Virus record (IMG/VR): IMGVR_UViG_3300018428_000139
Location: 1-27,198 of that record
DNA length: 27,198 nt
Source of the DNA: a virus
Direction: 5' to 3' (one strand)
This document shows, in pieces, positions 1 to 7,272 of this stretch. The first letter of the stretch is position 1. Each line of letters begins with the position of its first letter. Position numbers and translations under genes: made by a program. The notes beneath the pieces were generated by a model that searched no databases, was not told the origin of the DNA, and saw nothing but the letters and a program-made list of their open reading frames with translations.

Positions 1-1
1 A

Positions 2-418
2 TATCTGCGCTTTGGTGTCGATGGCGGCTCACGCCCCCAGAAGGGATTTGAACGCAAGTTCCTAGGCCTGACCGCTCCGACGATCTCACCCAACGCTCAG
101 CTGCGCCCTACAGGCGCTGTAAGGCGCAATGCAGCGGGCAACGTGGGCCTCGCCACCCTTCGCAACATCAGCGAGCGCAGAGCGACCAAGGGGCACCGCA
201 GCGTGATGGTTGGCCGCCCCACTGGTGGCGCTAGACCCCCAGGCATCTACGAACGCACAGCACGGGGCAAGCTGCGCCCGCTGTTCATCGCCACCACCAC
301 GCGGGCTAGGTACACACCACGCTTGCCGATGTCGGATATCAGCATGAAGATCGCCGAGACCCGCTGGATGGACTACCTGATGAGCAGCTTGCAGCAGGCA
401 ATCGCTACCGCCCGCTGA
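2..418 (+). CDS. C-terminal part of a phage virion protein, possibly lambda gpZ-like minor tail/tail-completion protein
   Basis: The reading frame is open from the first bases of the window to a TGA at 416-418, so this is the 3' end of a longer gene. A GTG at 143 lies inside it but has no claim to be the start. The visible 138 residues are rich in arginine and proline. They contain a GIYERTARGKLRPLF-type segment, then ARYTPRL and a terminal helix ending in AIATAR. In my memory, phage minor tail/tail-completion proteins of the gpZ type end in this way: a pattern giving a bound protein, a line of 'LF...ARYKPR', then a helix. It lies upstream of the terminase rather than between the FII- and U-like genes, where lambda has Z. 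Family assignment is tentative; it could be another head-tail or virion protein. Confidence 0.45.
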   Translation, partial: YLRFGVDGGSRPQKGFERKFLGLTAPTISPNAQLRPTGAVRRNAAGNVGLATLRNISERRATKGHRSVMVGRPTGGARPPGIYERTARGKLRPLFIATTTRARYTPRLPMSDISMKIAETRWMDYLMSSLQQAIATAR

Positions 419-612
419 AATCCCTTGCGCCGCAACGGGTCTCAGCCGTCGAGGTCGCGGGTCCTTTCGGCCTCAAAGCCTGCGGGTCGTTCGTGCGCGC
501 GTTGTTGGGGTAGGTGCGGGGTGGGAGGTTTGTGAGTCCCTGAGGTGCACTTTCCCCCTCCCCCGTTATTATTTAGGGGCATTTAATTGACATTAAGTCG
601 CAATAAGGCTGG
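419..612. promoter_or_regulatory. Non-coding gap upstream of terminase; candidate cos/packaging recognition region
   Basis: This 194-base stretch is the only sizeable non-coding gap in the window and precedes a Nu1/gpA-type terminase, the position of cos in lambda. It holds three direct CGGGTC repeats (436-441, 458-463, 483-488; starts 22 and 25 bases apart, about two helical turns). A G-rich run at 507-528 is followed by a C-rich run at 554-564; GGGAGG 523-528 can pair with CCTCCC 557-562. An AT-rich tail contains the inverted repeat TTAAT-tgac-ATTAA (583-587, 592-596) just before the Nu1 start. A TTGACA at 587-592 lacks a partner -10 at proper spacing, so I do not call it a promoter. The packaging role is inference from position and repeat spacing. 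Confidence 0.4.
436..488 (+). repeat. Three phased CGGGTC direct repeats, candidate terminase-binding sites
   Basis: CGGGTC occurs at 436-441, 458-463 and 483-488. The second and third copies share the longer core GCGGGTCnTT. Start-to-start distances of 22 and 25 bases put the copies on roughly the same DNA face. In lambda the small terminase subunit binds repeated R sites in cosB upstream of Nu1; these could be their equivalent. The repeats are observed; the function is inferred. Confidence 0.35.
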
Positions 613-1101
613 ATGCTGCTTACTAAGGCCGACGCCGCAAGAGCTTTAGGCGTTCATCCTTCCGCGATTTCAAATGCCCTGCGCGATGGGCGCCTGGTGC
701 CTGTGACTGGGCCTGACGGCCGGGAGATGATCAACGGCGATACGTTGCGCGATGACTGGAAGCAGAACACTCGGGCGAGGATGCGGCCGGTGAACGTGAG
801 GACCAAGAGCGCGCCGATATCTCGGCCTAGTAGCGATGTGCCGGACTACAACGAAAGCCGAGCGCGGACTGAGCACCTGAAGGCGGAGCTATTGGAGCTT
901 GAGAGGGCGGAGAAAGAGGGCGAGCTGGTCAGGGCCGATGAGGTGGCGAAGAAATGGGGCGAGGTGGTAGCTATTGCACGGACCAAGGTGATGGGCATTC
1001 CGAGCAAGGCGAAACAGCGAATCCCTGAGATCCCGGCGGATGCTTTTGTGGCGCTTGAGGAGATCGTCCGTGAGGCGCTAGAGGACCTGGCGGATGGCTG
1101 A
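613..1101 (+). CDS. Terminase small subunit, Nu1-like DNA-binding protein
   Basis: This 162-residue protein matches the Nu1 style of small terminase subunit, which binds the packaging site and positions the large subunit. Residues 1-30 form a winged-helix type HTH (LTKADAARALGVHPSAISNAL). The C-terminal half has the characteristic helical run with ARTEHLKAELLELERAEKEG, then GELV and a long helix ending in REALEDLADG, which in this family carries oligomerisation and contact with the large subunit. The ATG at 613 follows an in-frame TAA at 604-606 and a short AAGG at 605-608. The last eight bases overlap the large-subunit start, which suggests coupled translation. Length is close to that of lambda Nu1. 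Confidence 0.88.
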   Translation: MLLTKADAARALGVHPSAISNALRDGRLVPVTGPDGREMINGDTLRDDWKQNTRARMRPVNVRTKSAPISRPSSDVPDYNESRARTEHLKAELLELERAEKEGELVRADEVAKKWGEVVAIARTKVMGIPSKAKQRIPEIPADAFVALEEIVREALEDLADG

Positions 1102-2965
1102 CATCAACGACTTGGTGCGCGGCGCTCTGGAGGGCTTTAAGCCACCGGAGAAATTGACGTTGAGCGAGTGGGCAGACAAGTTCGCGTTTCTGTCGGCAGA
1201 GAGTTCAGCAGAGGCCGGGCGGTGGCACACGCTGCCGTATCAGAAAGGAATGATGGACGCGGTGACTGATCCGAGCGTGGAGCAGATCACGGTGATGAAG
1301 TCCGCGCGGGTGGGATATACCAAGATGATCAACCACGCGATTGGGTTTCACATCCATCAGGATCCCTGCCCGATCATGGTGGTGCAGCCGACGGTTGAAG
1401 ACGCCCAGGGCTACTCCAAGGAAGAGATTGCGCCAATGCTGCGCGATACGCCGTGCATCGCCGGGCTGGTAACGGAGGCCAAAGCGAAGGATGGCAGCAA
1501 CACGATTTTGCAGAAGGGGTTTCCGGGCGGAACGTTGAGCCTGGTTGGGGCCAATAGCCCGCGAGGTTTCAGGCGGGTTAGCCGGCGGATCGTGTTGTTT
1601 GACGAGGTGGACGGCTACCCGGCGAGTGCTGGCACGGAGGGCGACCAGATCAAGCTCGGCATTCGGCGGACTGAGTACTACTGGAACCGCAAGATCATTG
1701 CGGGCAGCACGCCGACCGTGAAGGATTTCAGCCGCATCGAGCGGATGTTTGGCGAGTCAGACCAGCGGCGGTATTTCGTGCCGTGTCCGGATTGCGGGCA
1801 TATGCAGTATTTGAAATGGCCGAACATTCGCTGGATTGACAACGACACGAGCACAGCGGCTTATGGCTGCGAGAGTTGCGGCGTTCTGATCCCGCACACG
1901 AAAAAGCGGTGGATGGTTGAGCGGGGCGAGTGGAGGCCAACGGCGCCTGGGAATGGCAAGCACGCTGGGTTTCATATTTGGGCGGCGTATAGCTACAGCC
2001 CCAACGCGACTTGGGCCAATTTGGTCGAGGAGTTTTTGGAGGCCAAATCAAACCCTGAGGCGTTGCGGGTTTGGATCAATACGGCGCTGGGTGAGACGTT
2101 CGAGGATGACTACGCGAGCAAGATTGGCGCCGAGGCGCTGCTGGAACGTTGCGAGCAGTACCAAGAGGGTTTACTGCCTGCTGGCGTGCTGGCGGTGACG
2201 ATGGGCGTAGACGTGCAGGGCGGCGGCGGATCACTTGGGGAGAGATTGGCAATCAGCGTTTGGGGTTGGGGCCGTAACGAGGAGGCTTGGCTGATCCAGC
2301 ACTTGGAGGTGGCTGGCGACCCGACGCGGGCAGAGGTGTGGAAACAGCTGGATAAGCTTGTGACAAAGGATTGGCCGCATGAACTGGGCGGCAGCTTGAA
2401 AGCTGATGTGGTGGCTGTGGACTCCGGCGGCCATGCGGTCTCGGAGGTCTACCAGTACGCGCGAGAGCGCAAGGCCCAAGGCGTGATTGCGATCAAGGGC
2501 CAAAGCCAGCGAAACAAACCACCGATTGGCAAGCCGAGCCGGGTTGACATCAACGCCAACGGGCGGACGTTGAAGAAAGGGGCCGTCCTATATCCCGTGG
2601 GGTCTGATACCTGCAAAACGACGTTGTTTGGCCGCTTAAAGCATGTAGAGCCAGGTGAGGGCTATTTGCATTTCCACGCAACAACGGGCGAGGAGTATTT
2701 CAAACAGCTGACGGCTGAAAAACAGGCGATCAAATTCAGAAATGGCTTTCCCGAACGGATCTGGGTCAAGAAACCAAATGCGCGAAACGAGGCTCTGGAC
2801 ACGTTGGTTTATTCCTACGCAGCGTTGCAGTTGCTCTACCGCAAATATGACCGCCGAACGATTTGGGATCAGCTTGAGCGCAGGCTCGAAGATTCCGAGA
2901 AGCCAAAGCTAAGATCAAGTAAGAAGCCGCAGGCCGCGGCCAGCAGCTTTGCGACTAACTGGTAG
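1094..2965 (+). CDS. Terminase large subunit, lambda gpA family (ATPase and nuclease)
   Basis: The 623-residue protein is the DNA-packaging motor and cos-cutting nuclease. A variant Walker A is seen at residues 69-76 (KSARVGYT) and Walker B at about 166-173 (IVLFDEVD). Two CxxC pairs at C231/C234 and C259/C262 look like a zinc-binding insertion typical of gpA-like proteins. The C-terminal nuclease part shows GVDVQ (D373), AVDSGG (D443) and NEALDTLVYS (D569), the acidic residues expected to hold the metal ions. The tail of the protein after residue 600 is lysine-rich and low complexity. The start overlaps the small subunit by eight bases. The gpA type, rather than the P22/T4 types, suggests cohesive-end packaging. 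Confidence 0.95.
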   Translation: MADINDLVRGALEGFKPPEKLTLSEWADKFAFLSAESSAEAGRWHTLPYQKGMMDAVTDPSVEQITVMKSARVGYTKMINHAIGFHIHQDPCPIMVVQPTVEDAQGYSKEEIAPMLRDTPCIAGLVTEAKAKDGSNTILQKGFPGGTLSLVGANSPRGFRRVSRRIVLFDEVDGYPASAGTEGDQIKLGIRRTEYYWNRKIIAGSTPTVKDFSRIERMFGESDQRRYFVPCPDCGHMQYLKWPNIRWIDNDTSTAAYGCESCGVLIPHTKKRWMVERGEWRPTAPGNGKHAGFHIWAAYSYSPNATWANLVEEFLEAKSNPEALRVWINTALGETFEDDYASKIGAEALLERCEQYQEGLLPAGVLAVTMGVDVQGGGGSLGERLAISVWGWGRNEEAWLIQHLEVAGDPTRAEVWKQLDKLVTKDWPHELGGSLKADVVAVDSGGHAVSEVYQYARERKAQGVIAIKGQSQRNKPPIGKPSRVDINANGRTLKKGAVLYPVGSDTCKTTLFGRLKHVEPGEGYLHFHATTGEEYFKQLTAEKQAIKFRNGFPERIWVKKPNARNEALDTLVYSYAALQLLYRKYDRRTIWDQLERRLEDSEKPKLRSSKKPQAAASSFATNW

Positions 2966-2967
2966 CC

Positions 2968-3540
2968 GTGGCGATTTCAATCCCAGCGCAAATCAGGGCC
3001 GGTGACACGGTCAAATGGCGCGTTGATGCAACGCAAGACAATTTGGGCAATGCCGTTGATAGCGGCACTTGGACGCTGACCTACTACCTAAGGACCAATA
3101 CAGCAACCGAGGCTGCAACTGTTGTTGGCAGCGCTTATGGCGCCGGCTGGGAGTTGACACTTGCTGCGACCACAACGGCCGGATTTATTGCTGGCGATTG
3201 GTATTGGCAGGCGGTTGCAACGCATGGCAGCGAAAAGCTGACGCTGGGCGCTGGCAAATTAGAGGTGCTGGCTGCGCTTGAGTACAGCGGCACGCCTGTT
3301 GCTTATGACGGACGAACGCAGGCGCAGATTGATCTTGATGCTGTCCAGGCTGCAATCCGCAGCTTGATTAGCAATGGAGCCAAGCAGTACAGCATTGGCG
3401 GGCGGAGTTTTACCAAGCTCGATTTGCCTGACTTAATGCAGAGAGAAAGTACGCTTAAGGCTGAGGTAAAGCGCGAGCAGAAGGCTGCCTTGATCGCTAA
3501 TGGTCTAGGCAATCCCCACAACCTGTTCGTGAGGTTCTGA
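2968..3540 (+). CDS. Ig/BppU-like domain fused to a gpW-like head-tail joining domain
   Basis: This 190-residue protein starts at GTG 2968, two bases after the terminase stop, and overlaps the portal start. Residues 1-105 look all-beta (RAGDTVKWRV, WTLTYYLR, GDWYWQAVATHG), like the N-terminal module of BppU-type baseplate proteins and of the gene at 24922. From about 112, the sequence DLDAVQAAIRSLISNG, then YSIGGRSFTKLDLPDLM, a charged helix and a final GNPHNLFVRF, follows the layout of lambda gpW: helix, beta hairpin, helix, short aromatic end. Lambda W also lies between gpA and the portal gene. gpW completes the head by plugging the connector. Seen: position and pattern. Inferred: gpW function and what the extra domain does. 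Confidence 0.65.
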   Translation: MAISIPAQIRAGDTVKWRVDATQDNLGNAVDSGTWTLTYYLRTNTATEAATVVGSAYGAGWELTLAATTTAGFIAGDWYWQAVATHGSEKLTLGAGKLEVLAALEYSGTPVAYDGRTQAQIDLDAVQAAIRSLISNGAKQYSIGGRSFTKLDLPDLMQRESTLKAEVKREQKAALIANGLGNPHNLFVRF

Positions 3541-5081
3541 TGGGTCTGCGCACGCGACTATTTCGGGCTTTGGGGTATCAGCCCATTCGGCAACGTCGGC
3601 CGCGGCGTATGTATGAGGGGGCAACCATTAGCCGCTTGACCGCTGATTGGGTGGCTAGTGGCACGAGTGCCGACGCTGAAATTAATGGCAGCTTGAGCCG
3701 CCTGCGCAATCGTGCGCGGCAGTTAGTGCGTGACTCGGACTATGCGCGGCAGGCCAAGCGGGCGGTGGTGTCAAATGTGATTGGCACGGGCATCAGGATG
3801 CAGGCCCAGGTGCCAATGCAACGCGGCGGCCGCTTGGATGATCAGATCAACGGCGCCATTGAAATGGCGTGGAAGCGCTGGGGATACAAAGAGCATTGCG
3901 ACGTGGCGGGCCGGCTGTGCTTTGCCGAGATCGAGCGCATGGCGATTGGCGCTATGTGCGAAAGCGGCGAGGTTTTTATCCGCATGATCCGGCAGCCGTT
4001 TGGCGGCGGCCAGGTGCCTTTTGCGCTGCAGATCATTGAATCTGATCAGCTGGACGAGACCTACAACGGTGTTAGCACCATCTCCGGCAACGAATGGCGC
4101 ATGGGCGTCGAGGTTGATAAATGGGGCCGGCCTGTTCAGTACGCATTTCTGGCCAAACACCCTGGTGATGGTCCGTTCTCCGGTTCGCCCGGCAAGCGAC
4201 ACCTGATGCTTCCTGCTTCTGAGGTCATCCATTTGGCGATCTTGGAGCGTCCGGGCCAGACCCGCGGCGTTACGTGGTTTGCCTCTGCGATCAAGCGGAT
4301 GCATCACCTGTCGGGCTATGAAGAGGCTGAGGTTGTGCGCGCACGGGCCAGTAGCGCGCTGATGGGTTTTATTACGTCGCCTGAGGGTGAGCTGGTAGGC
4401 GATGATGTGATTGACGGCGAGCGGGTTTCGTCGTTTGAGCCTGGCGTCTTTAAGTATCTGCAGCCGGGCGAGTCAGTCAGCGTGCCCAGCCTCGATGCGC
4501 CTGATGGGCAGTTTGAGCCGTTTTTGCGGGCGATGCTGCGGGCTGTTGCTGCTGGTATTGGCTGCAGCTATGAGTCGGTCAGCCGTGATTTCAGCCAGAC
4601 CAACTACAGCAGCAGCCGGCTAGCGCTGTTGGAAGAACGGGAGCACTGGAAAACACTGCAGGATTACATGGTCAAGAATTTCCACCAGCCGGTCTATGCG
4701 GCATGGCTGGAAATGGCTGTGATGAGCGGCGCATTAAACCTGCCTTTGTACGAGGTGGAGCCCGATCGGTTTAAGCGCGTCAAGTGGGTGCCGCGTGCAT
4801 GGGGCTGGGTTGATCCTCAGAAGGAAGTTGCCGCATACAAAGAGGCAATCCGCTGCGGTTTTAAAACGCTGTCTCAGGTTGTTGGTGAGCAAGGCGGCGA
4901 TTTGGATGAATATTTGGCTGCTCGCAAAGCTGAGCTTGAAAAACTTGAAGAACTGGGCATCGCTGTTGACACCGACCCCAATGTGATGACGGCAGCCGGA
5001 AGCCTGCAACCCGCTGCGGCGGAATCGACCGATTTGCCTAGCCCTGATGTAGAAACGAGTTCTGAAGATGAGAACGGATAA
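3540..5081 (+). CDS. Portal protein, lambda gpB family
   Basis: The 513-residue product is the dodecameric portal through which DNA enters the head and on which the tail is built. It has the family's arginine-rich N-terminus (RLFRALGYQP, RNRARQLVRDSDYARQAKRAVVSNVIGTGIRM) and the middle segment around ESDQLDETYNG, together with the TRGVTWFASAIKRMHHLSGYEEAEVVRARASSA-type stretch and SYESVSRDFSQTNYSSSRLALLE, all hallmarks of lambda-type portals. The C-terminus is acidic and variable. The TGATG overlap with the preceding gene suggests translational coupling. Length agrees with lambda gpB. In lambda a ClpP-like protease gene follows; here an HK97-type protease-capsid fusion follows instead. Confidence 0.95.
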   Translation: MGLRTRLFRALGYQPIRQRRPRRMYEGATISRLTADWVASGTSADAEINGSLSRLRNRARQLVRDSDYARQAKRAVVSNVIGTGIRMQAQVPMQRGGRLDDQINGAIEMAWKRWGYKEHCDVAGRLCFAEIERMAIGAMCESGEVFIRMIRQPFGGGQVPFALQIIESDQLDETYNGVSTISGNEWRMGVEVDKWGRPVQYAFLAKHPGDGPFSGSPGKRHLMLPASEVIHLAILERPGQTRGVTWFASAIKRMHHLSGYEEAEVVRARASSALMGFITSPEGELVGDDVIDGERVSSFEPGVFKYLQPGESVSVPSLDAPDGQFEPFLRAMLRAVAAGIGCSYESVSRDFSQTNYSSSRLALLEEREHWKTLQDYMVKNFHQPVYAAWLEMAVMSGALNLPLYEVEPDRFKRVKWVPRAWGWVDPQKEVAAYKEAIRCGFKTLSQVVGEQGGDLDEYLAARKAELEKLEELGIAVDTDPNVMTAAGSLQPAAAESTDLPSPDVETSSEDENG

Positions 5082-7047
5082 GATTAAAGGAAAAGCTGGT
5101 TTGCCGATGGACACAACAGAGCTTGAGATTGAGCAGCAACCAAGCGCTGAGGTTTCTGCGGCTGATTCCGCTGAGGAACTGAATCTGCGCGATTTAGAAG
5201 GTAAGTATCAGCGTGCAGAGCTGACCACCTTTGACGAGGTGGAAGACCGGACTTATGAGTTTCCTTTTAGCTCTGAGTATCCGGTGGCGCGGTATTTCGG
5301 AAACGAAATTCTGAGCCATGACGAGAAAGCGGCTGACCTGGCCCGGTTGAACGACGCGGCTCCGCTGCTGTTCAACCACAACCCTGATCGCGTGATTGGG
5401 GTTGTCGAGCGCGCATACGTTGACGGTCAAAAACGCCGTGGCTATGTGCGCGTGCGGTTCAGCCGCAATCCGTTCGCCCAGGAAGTCCTAGGCGACGTGA
5501 AGGATGGCGTTCTTAGGAACGTCTCTTTCGGCTACTCCATCGACAAAATGGAGGAGCGTGGCGGTGGCGATTTTGTCGCTACTGCTTGGACCCCTTACGA
5601 GGTGTCCGTGGTTTCTGTGCCGGCTGATCCCTCTGTAGGGGTTGGCCGTTCCTTAGAGACCGACTCCAACGCTGCTCCGGCAGCACCTCAACCTGATCCC
5701 ATTCCTGAAATGGAAAACACCACCCCTGATCTGGCAGTGGTGCGGGCCGAAGCCGCTGAGGCTGAGCGTTCCCGTATTGCTGGCATCTCTGCCCTGTGCG
5801 ATAAGCACAACCTGGGCGACCTTGGCCGTCAACTGATCGAGTCCGGCCGCTCGATTGATGAAGCACGCGCAGCTGTCCTGGACCAGCTCGGCGCTAAGCC
5901 CATTGAAGCCGTTAAGCCGGTTGAGATGGATCAGCGCGAAGCTGCCAACTACAGCATTTCCGCAGGTATCAGCGCTGCCCTGAGCGGCGACTGGTCGTCC
6001 CGCGAAGCTGGCTTGGTTCGCGAGATCAGCCAAGAGGTTCAGCGCACTTCCGGCTTTAAGCAAGGCGGCAAGCGCAGCTTCTTTGTTCCTTTCTCGGCTC
6101 TAGCCAAGCGCGCCACCTACGTCACCTCTGGTGCGACCACCGGCGGCAATCTGGTCGCCACCGACCTGATGGCCGATGAGTTCATCGAGGCTCTTCGGAA
6201 TGAGTCGATGATGCTGCGCATGGGCGTTCGCTCAATGACCGGCCTCGTCGGTGACGTGGCGATCCCCCGCCGCTCCGGTGTCGCTTCGACTTATTACCTG
6301 TCGACGGAAACCACTGCCATCACCCAATCGGAGTCCACCTTTGATCAGGTGACCCTGGCTCCCAAGAACCTCGCTGCACTATCCAAGTACAGCCGCCAGA
6401 CCCTGCTGCAAGGCACTCCTGGCATCGAGGATCTGGTTCGTCGCGACCTGACCGACGGCATCAACCTGGGCATCGACCTGGGCATCCTGAACGGCTCCGG
6501 TTCCTCCGGCCAGCCCACCGGCATCCTGAACACCTCCGGCATCGGTTCGGTGGCTCTGGGCACCAACGGTGGCCCTATCACCGTCAACGCTCTGGTTGAC
6601 CTTGAGGAGCAGGTGCTGATCGACAACGGCGCGGTCAACCGCGACGCAATCGGTTATGTGACCAACGCCAAGGTGCTGGCCGAGCTGAAGAAGCTTCGCG
6701 CTGGTGGTTCCACCACTACCGACGGCGCCTATCTGGTGAACGATCAGCTGAACGCCATTGGCCGCGGCGGCACTCCCGCTTCGGTGAACGGCTACCCGCT
6801 GTATGTCACCAACCAAGTCCCCAGCAACCTGACCAAGGGCACAAGCAGCGGCGTTTGTTCCGCTGTGCTGATGGGTGATTTCTCCCAGGCCATGGTTGGC
6901 TTCTGGGGCAACGGCATCGAGATCGTCGTGGGTGAAGACTCCGACGATTTCAGCAAGGCTCTGACCAGCGTTCGCGCGATCGTCACCTATGACGTCGCCG
7001 TTCGCCACGCCGAGTCCTTCGCCGCCGTTCTGGACGTGACCACCTGA
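5068..7047 (+). CDS. Prohead protease / scaffold / major capsid protein fusion (HK97 type)
   Basis: One uninterrupted 659-residue frame joins what are often separate genes. Residues about 45-195 are an HK97-family prohead protease with FNHN (H104), NVSFGYS (S153) and the PYEVSVVSVPAD segment (E178), matching the expected His-Ser-acid catalytic layout. Residues about 215-330 are charged and helical (ERSRIAGI, REAANYSISAG), probably the scaffold/delta region. From about 330 comes an HK97-fold capsid protein: GGNLVATDLMADEF, LRMGVRSM, AIPRRSG, ALSKYSRQTL, NGSGSSGQPTGIL. The ATG at 5068 overlaps the portal end; ATG 5107, after AAAGGA at 5086-5091, is an alternative start. No convincing internal start separates capsid from protease, so cleavage by the protease itself likely releases capsid subunits. 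Confidence 0.92.
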   Translation: MRTDKIKGKAGLPMDTTELEIEQQPSAEVSAADSAEELNLRDLEGKYQRAELTTFDEVEDRTYEFPFSSEYPVARYFGNEILSHDEKAADLARLNDAAPLLFNHNPDRVIGVVERAYVDGQKRRGYVRVRFSRNPFAQEVLGDVKDGVLRNVSFGYSIDKMEERGGGDFVATAWTPYEVSVVSVPADPSVGVGRSLETDSNAAPAAPQPDPIPEMENTTPDLAVVRAEAAEAERSRIAGISALCDKHNLGDLGRQLIESGRSIDEARAAVLDQLGAKPIEAVKPVEMDQREAANYSISAGISAALSGDWSSREAGLVREISQEVQRTSGFKQGGKRSFFVPFSALAKRATYVTSGATTGGNLVATDLMADEFIEALRNESMMLRMGVRSMTGLVGDVAIPRRSGVASTYYLSTETTAITQSESTFDQVTLAPKNLAALSKYSRQTLLQGTPGIEDLVRRDLTDGINLGIDLGILNGSGSSGQPTGILNTSGIGSVALGTNGGPITVNALVDLEEQVLIDNGAVNRDAIGYVTNAKVLAELKKLRAGGSTTTDGAYLVNDQLNAIGRGGTPASVNGYPLYVTNQVPSNLTKGTSSGVCSAVLMGDFSQAMVGFWGNGIEIVVGEDSDDFSKALTSVRAIVTYDVAVRHAESFAAVLDVTT

Positions 7048-7048
7048 T

Positions 7049-7056
7049 AAAGGAGG
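7049..7056 (+). promoter_or_regulatory. Perfect Shine-Dalgarno AAAGGAGG placed upstream of the terminator hairpin
   Basis: AAAGGAGG at 7049-7056 is a full match to the anti-SD of 16S rRNA, far stronger than most other ribosome sites in this window. It is 30 bases from the ATG at 7087, too far for normal use. The 20-base hairpin 7058-7077 between them would shorten the effective spacing to about 10 bases when folded. The bases are observed; use as a folded ribosome site is inference. Confidence 0.5.
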
Positions 7057-7057
7057 C

Positions 7058-7083
7058 GGGGCCGGGCAACCGGCCCCCTTTTT
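7058..7083 (+). terminator. Rho-independent terminator after the capsid gene
   Basis: A perfect 8-bp GC stem, GGGGCCGG (7058-7065) and CCGGCCCC (7070-7077), is closed by a GCAA tetraloop of the stable GNRA class. One C and then TTTTT (7079-7083) follow. It lies eleven bases after the capsid stop at 7045-7047 and just before the next start. As the only strong terminator seen in the window it would limit readthrough into the tail genes, fitting the higher need for capsid protein. The same hairpin lies between a perfect ribosome site and the next ATG (see findings). Confidence 0.88.
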
Positions 7084-7086
7084 CTT

Positions 7087-7272
7087 ATGCGCGTTTTGAT
7101 TGTTCGTACCTGCTGCGCCCAGCAGCAACACCTTGAAGAGGGCAAGGTCTATGACCTTGATACCAAGGTTGCCGGCCAACTGCTTCGGATGGGTCGCGCT
7201 GTAGACGCACCCGCTGAGCAACCCAAACCAAAGGCAGCACCCCGCAAGCCCAAAACCAATGGCGCTGACTGA
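7087..7272 (+). CDS. Small protein downstream of the capsid gene, head-associated family, function unknown
   Basis: The 61-residue product begins MRVLIVRTCC and then has a pattern of beta strands with LEEGKVYDLDTKVAGQLLRMGRAV, ending in a lysine/proline-rich tail (PKPKAAPRKPK). Short proteins with this 'strand, LxxGxxxxLDxxxAxxLxxxGxA' pattern are common directly after capsid genes in siphophages; I know no settled function. The ATG is 4 bases after the terminator T-run, so it must be made from readthrough transcripts or from messages processed there. The end overlaps the FII-like gene by 14 bases. The basic tail might touch DNA or capsid; that is a guess. Confidence 0.7.
   Translation: MRVLIVRTCCAQQQHLEEGKVYDLDTKVAGQLLRMGRAVDAPAEQPKPKAAPRKPKTNGAD

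Noticed and set aside
143-418. GTG 143 as start of an independent gene
   Set aside because: The frame is open to the left window edge and the upstream part has the same character, so the gene is truncated by the window.
507-528. G-quadruplex in the terminase upstream gap
   Set aside because: Only three runs of three or more G; a two-layer structure would be weak, so pairing with the C-rich run is more likely.
587-592. TTGACA as a -35 promoter element
   Set aside because: No -10-like hexamer at 16-18 bases; that place is the ribosome region and start codon of the small terminase gene. The hexamer falls within an inverted repeat.
3771-4307. 178-codon open frame on the - strand
   Set aside because: Shadow of the portal gene.
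6379-7221. 280-codon open frame on the - strand
   Set aside because: It lies opposite the capsid gene, has low-complexity GVQ/D-type sequence and no family pattern; it is a shadow of the GC-rich coding strand.
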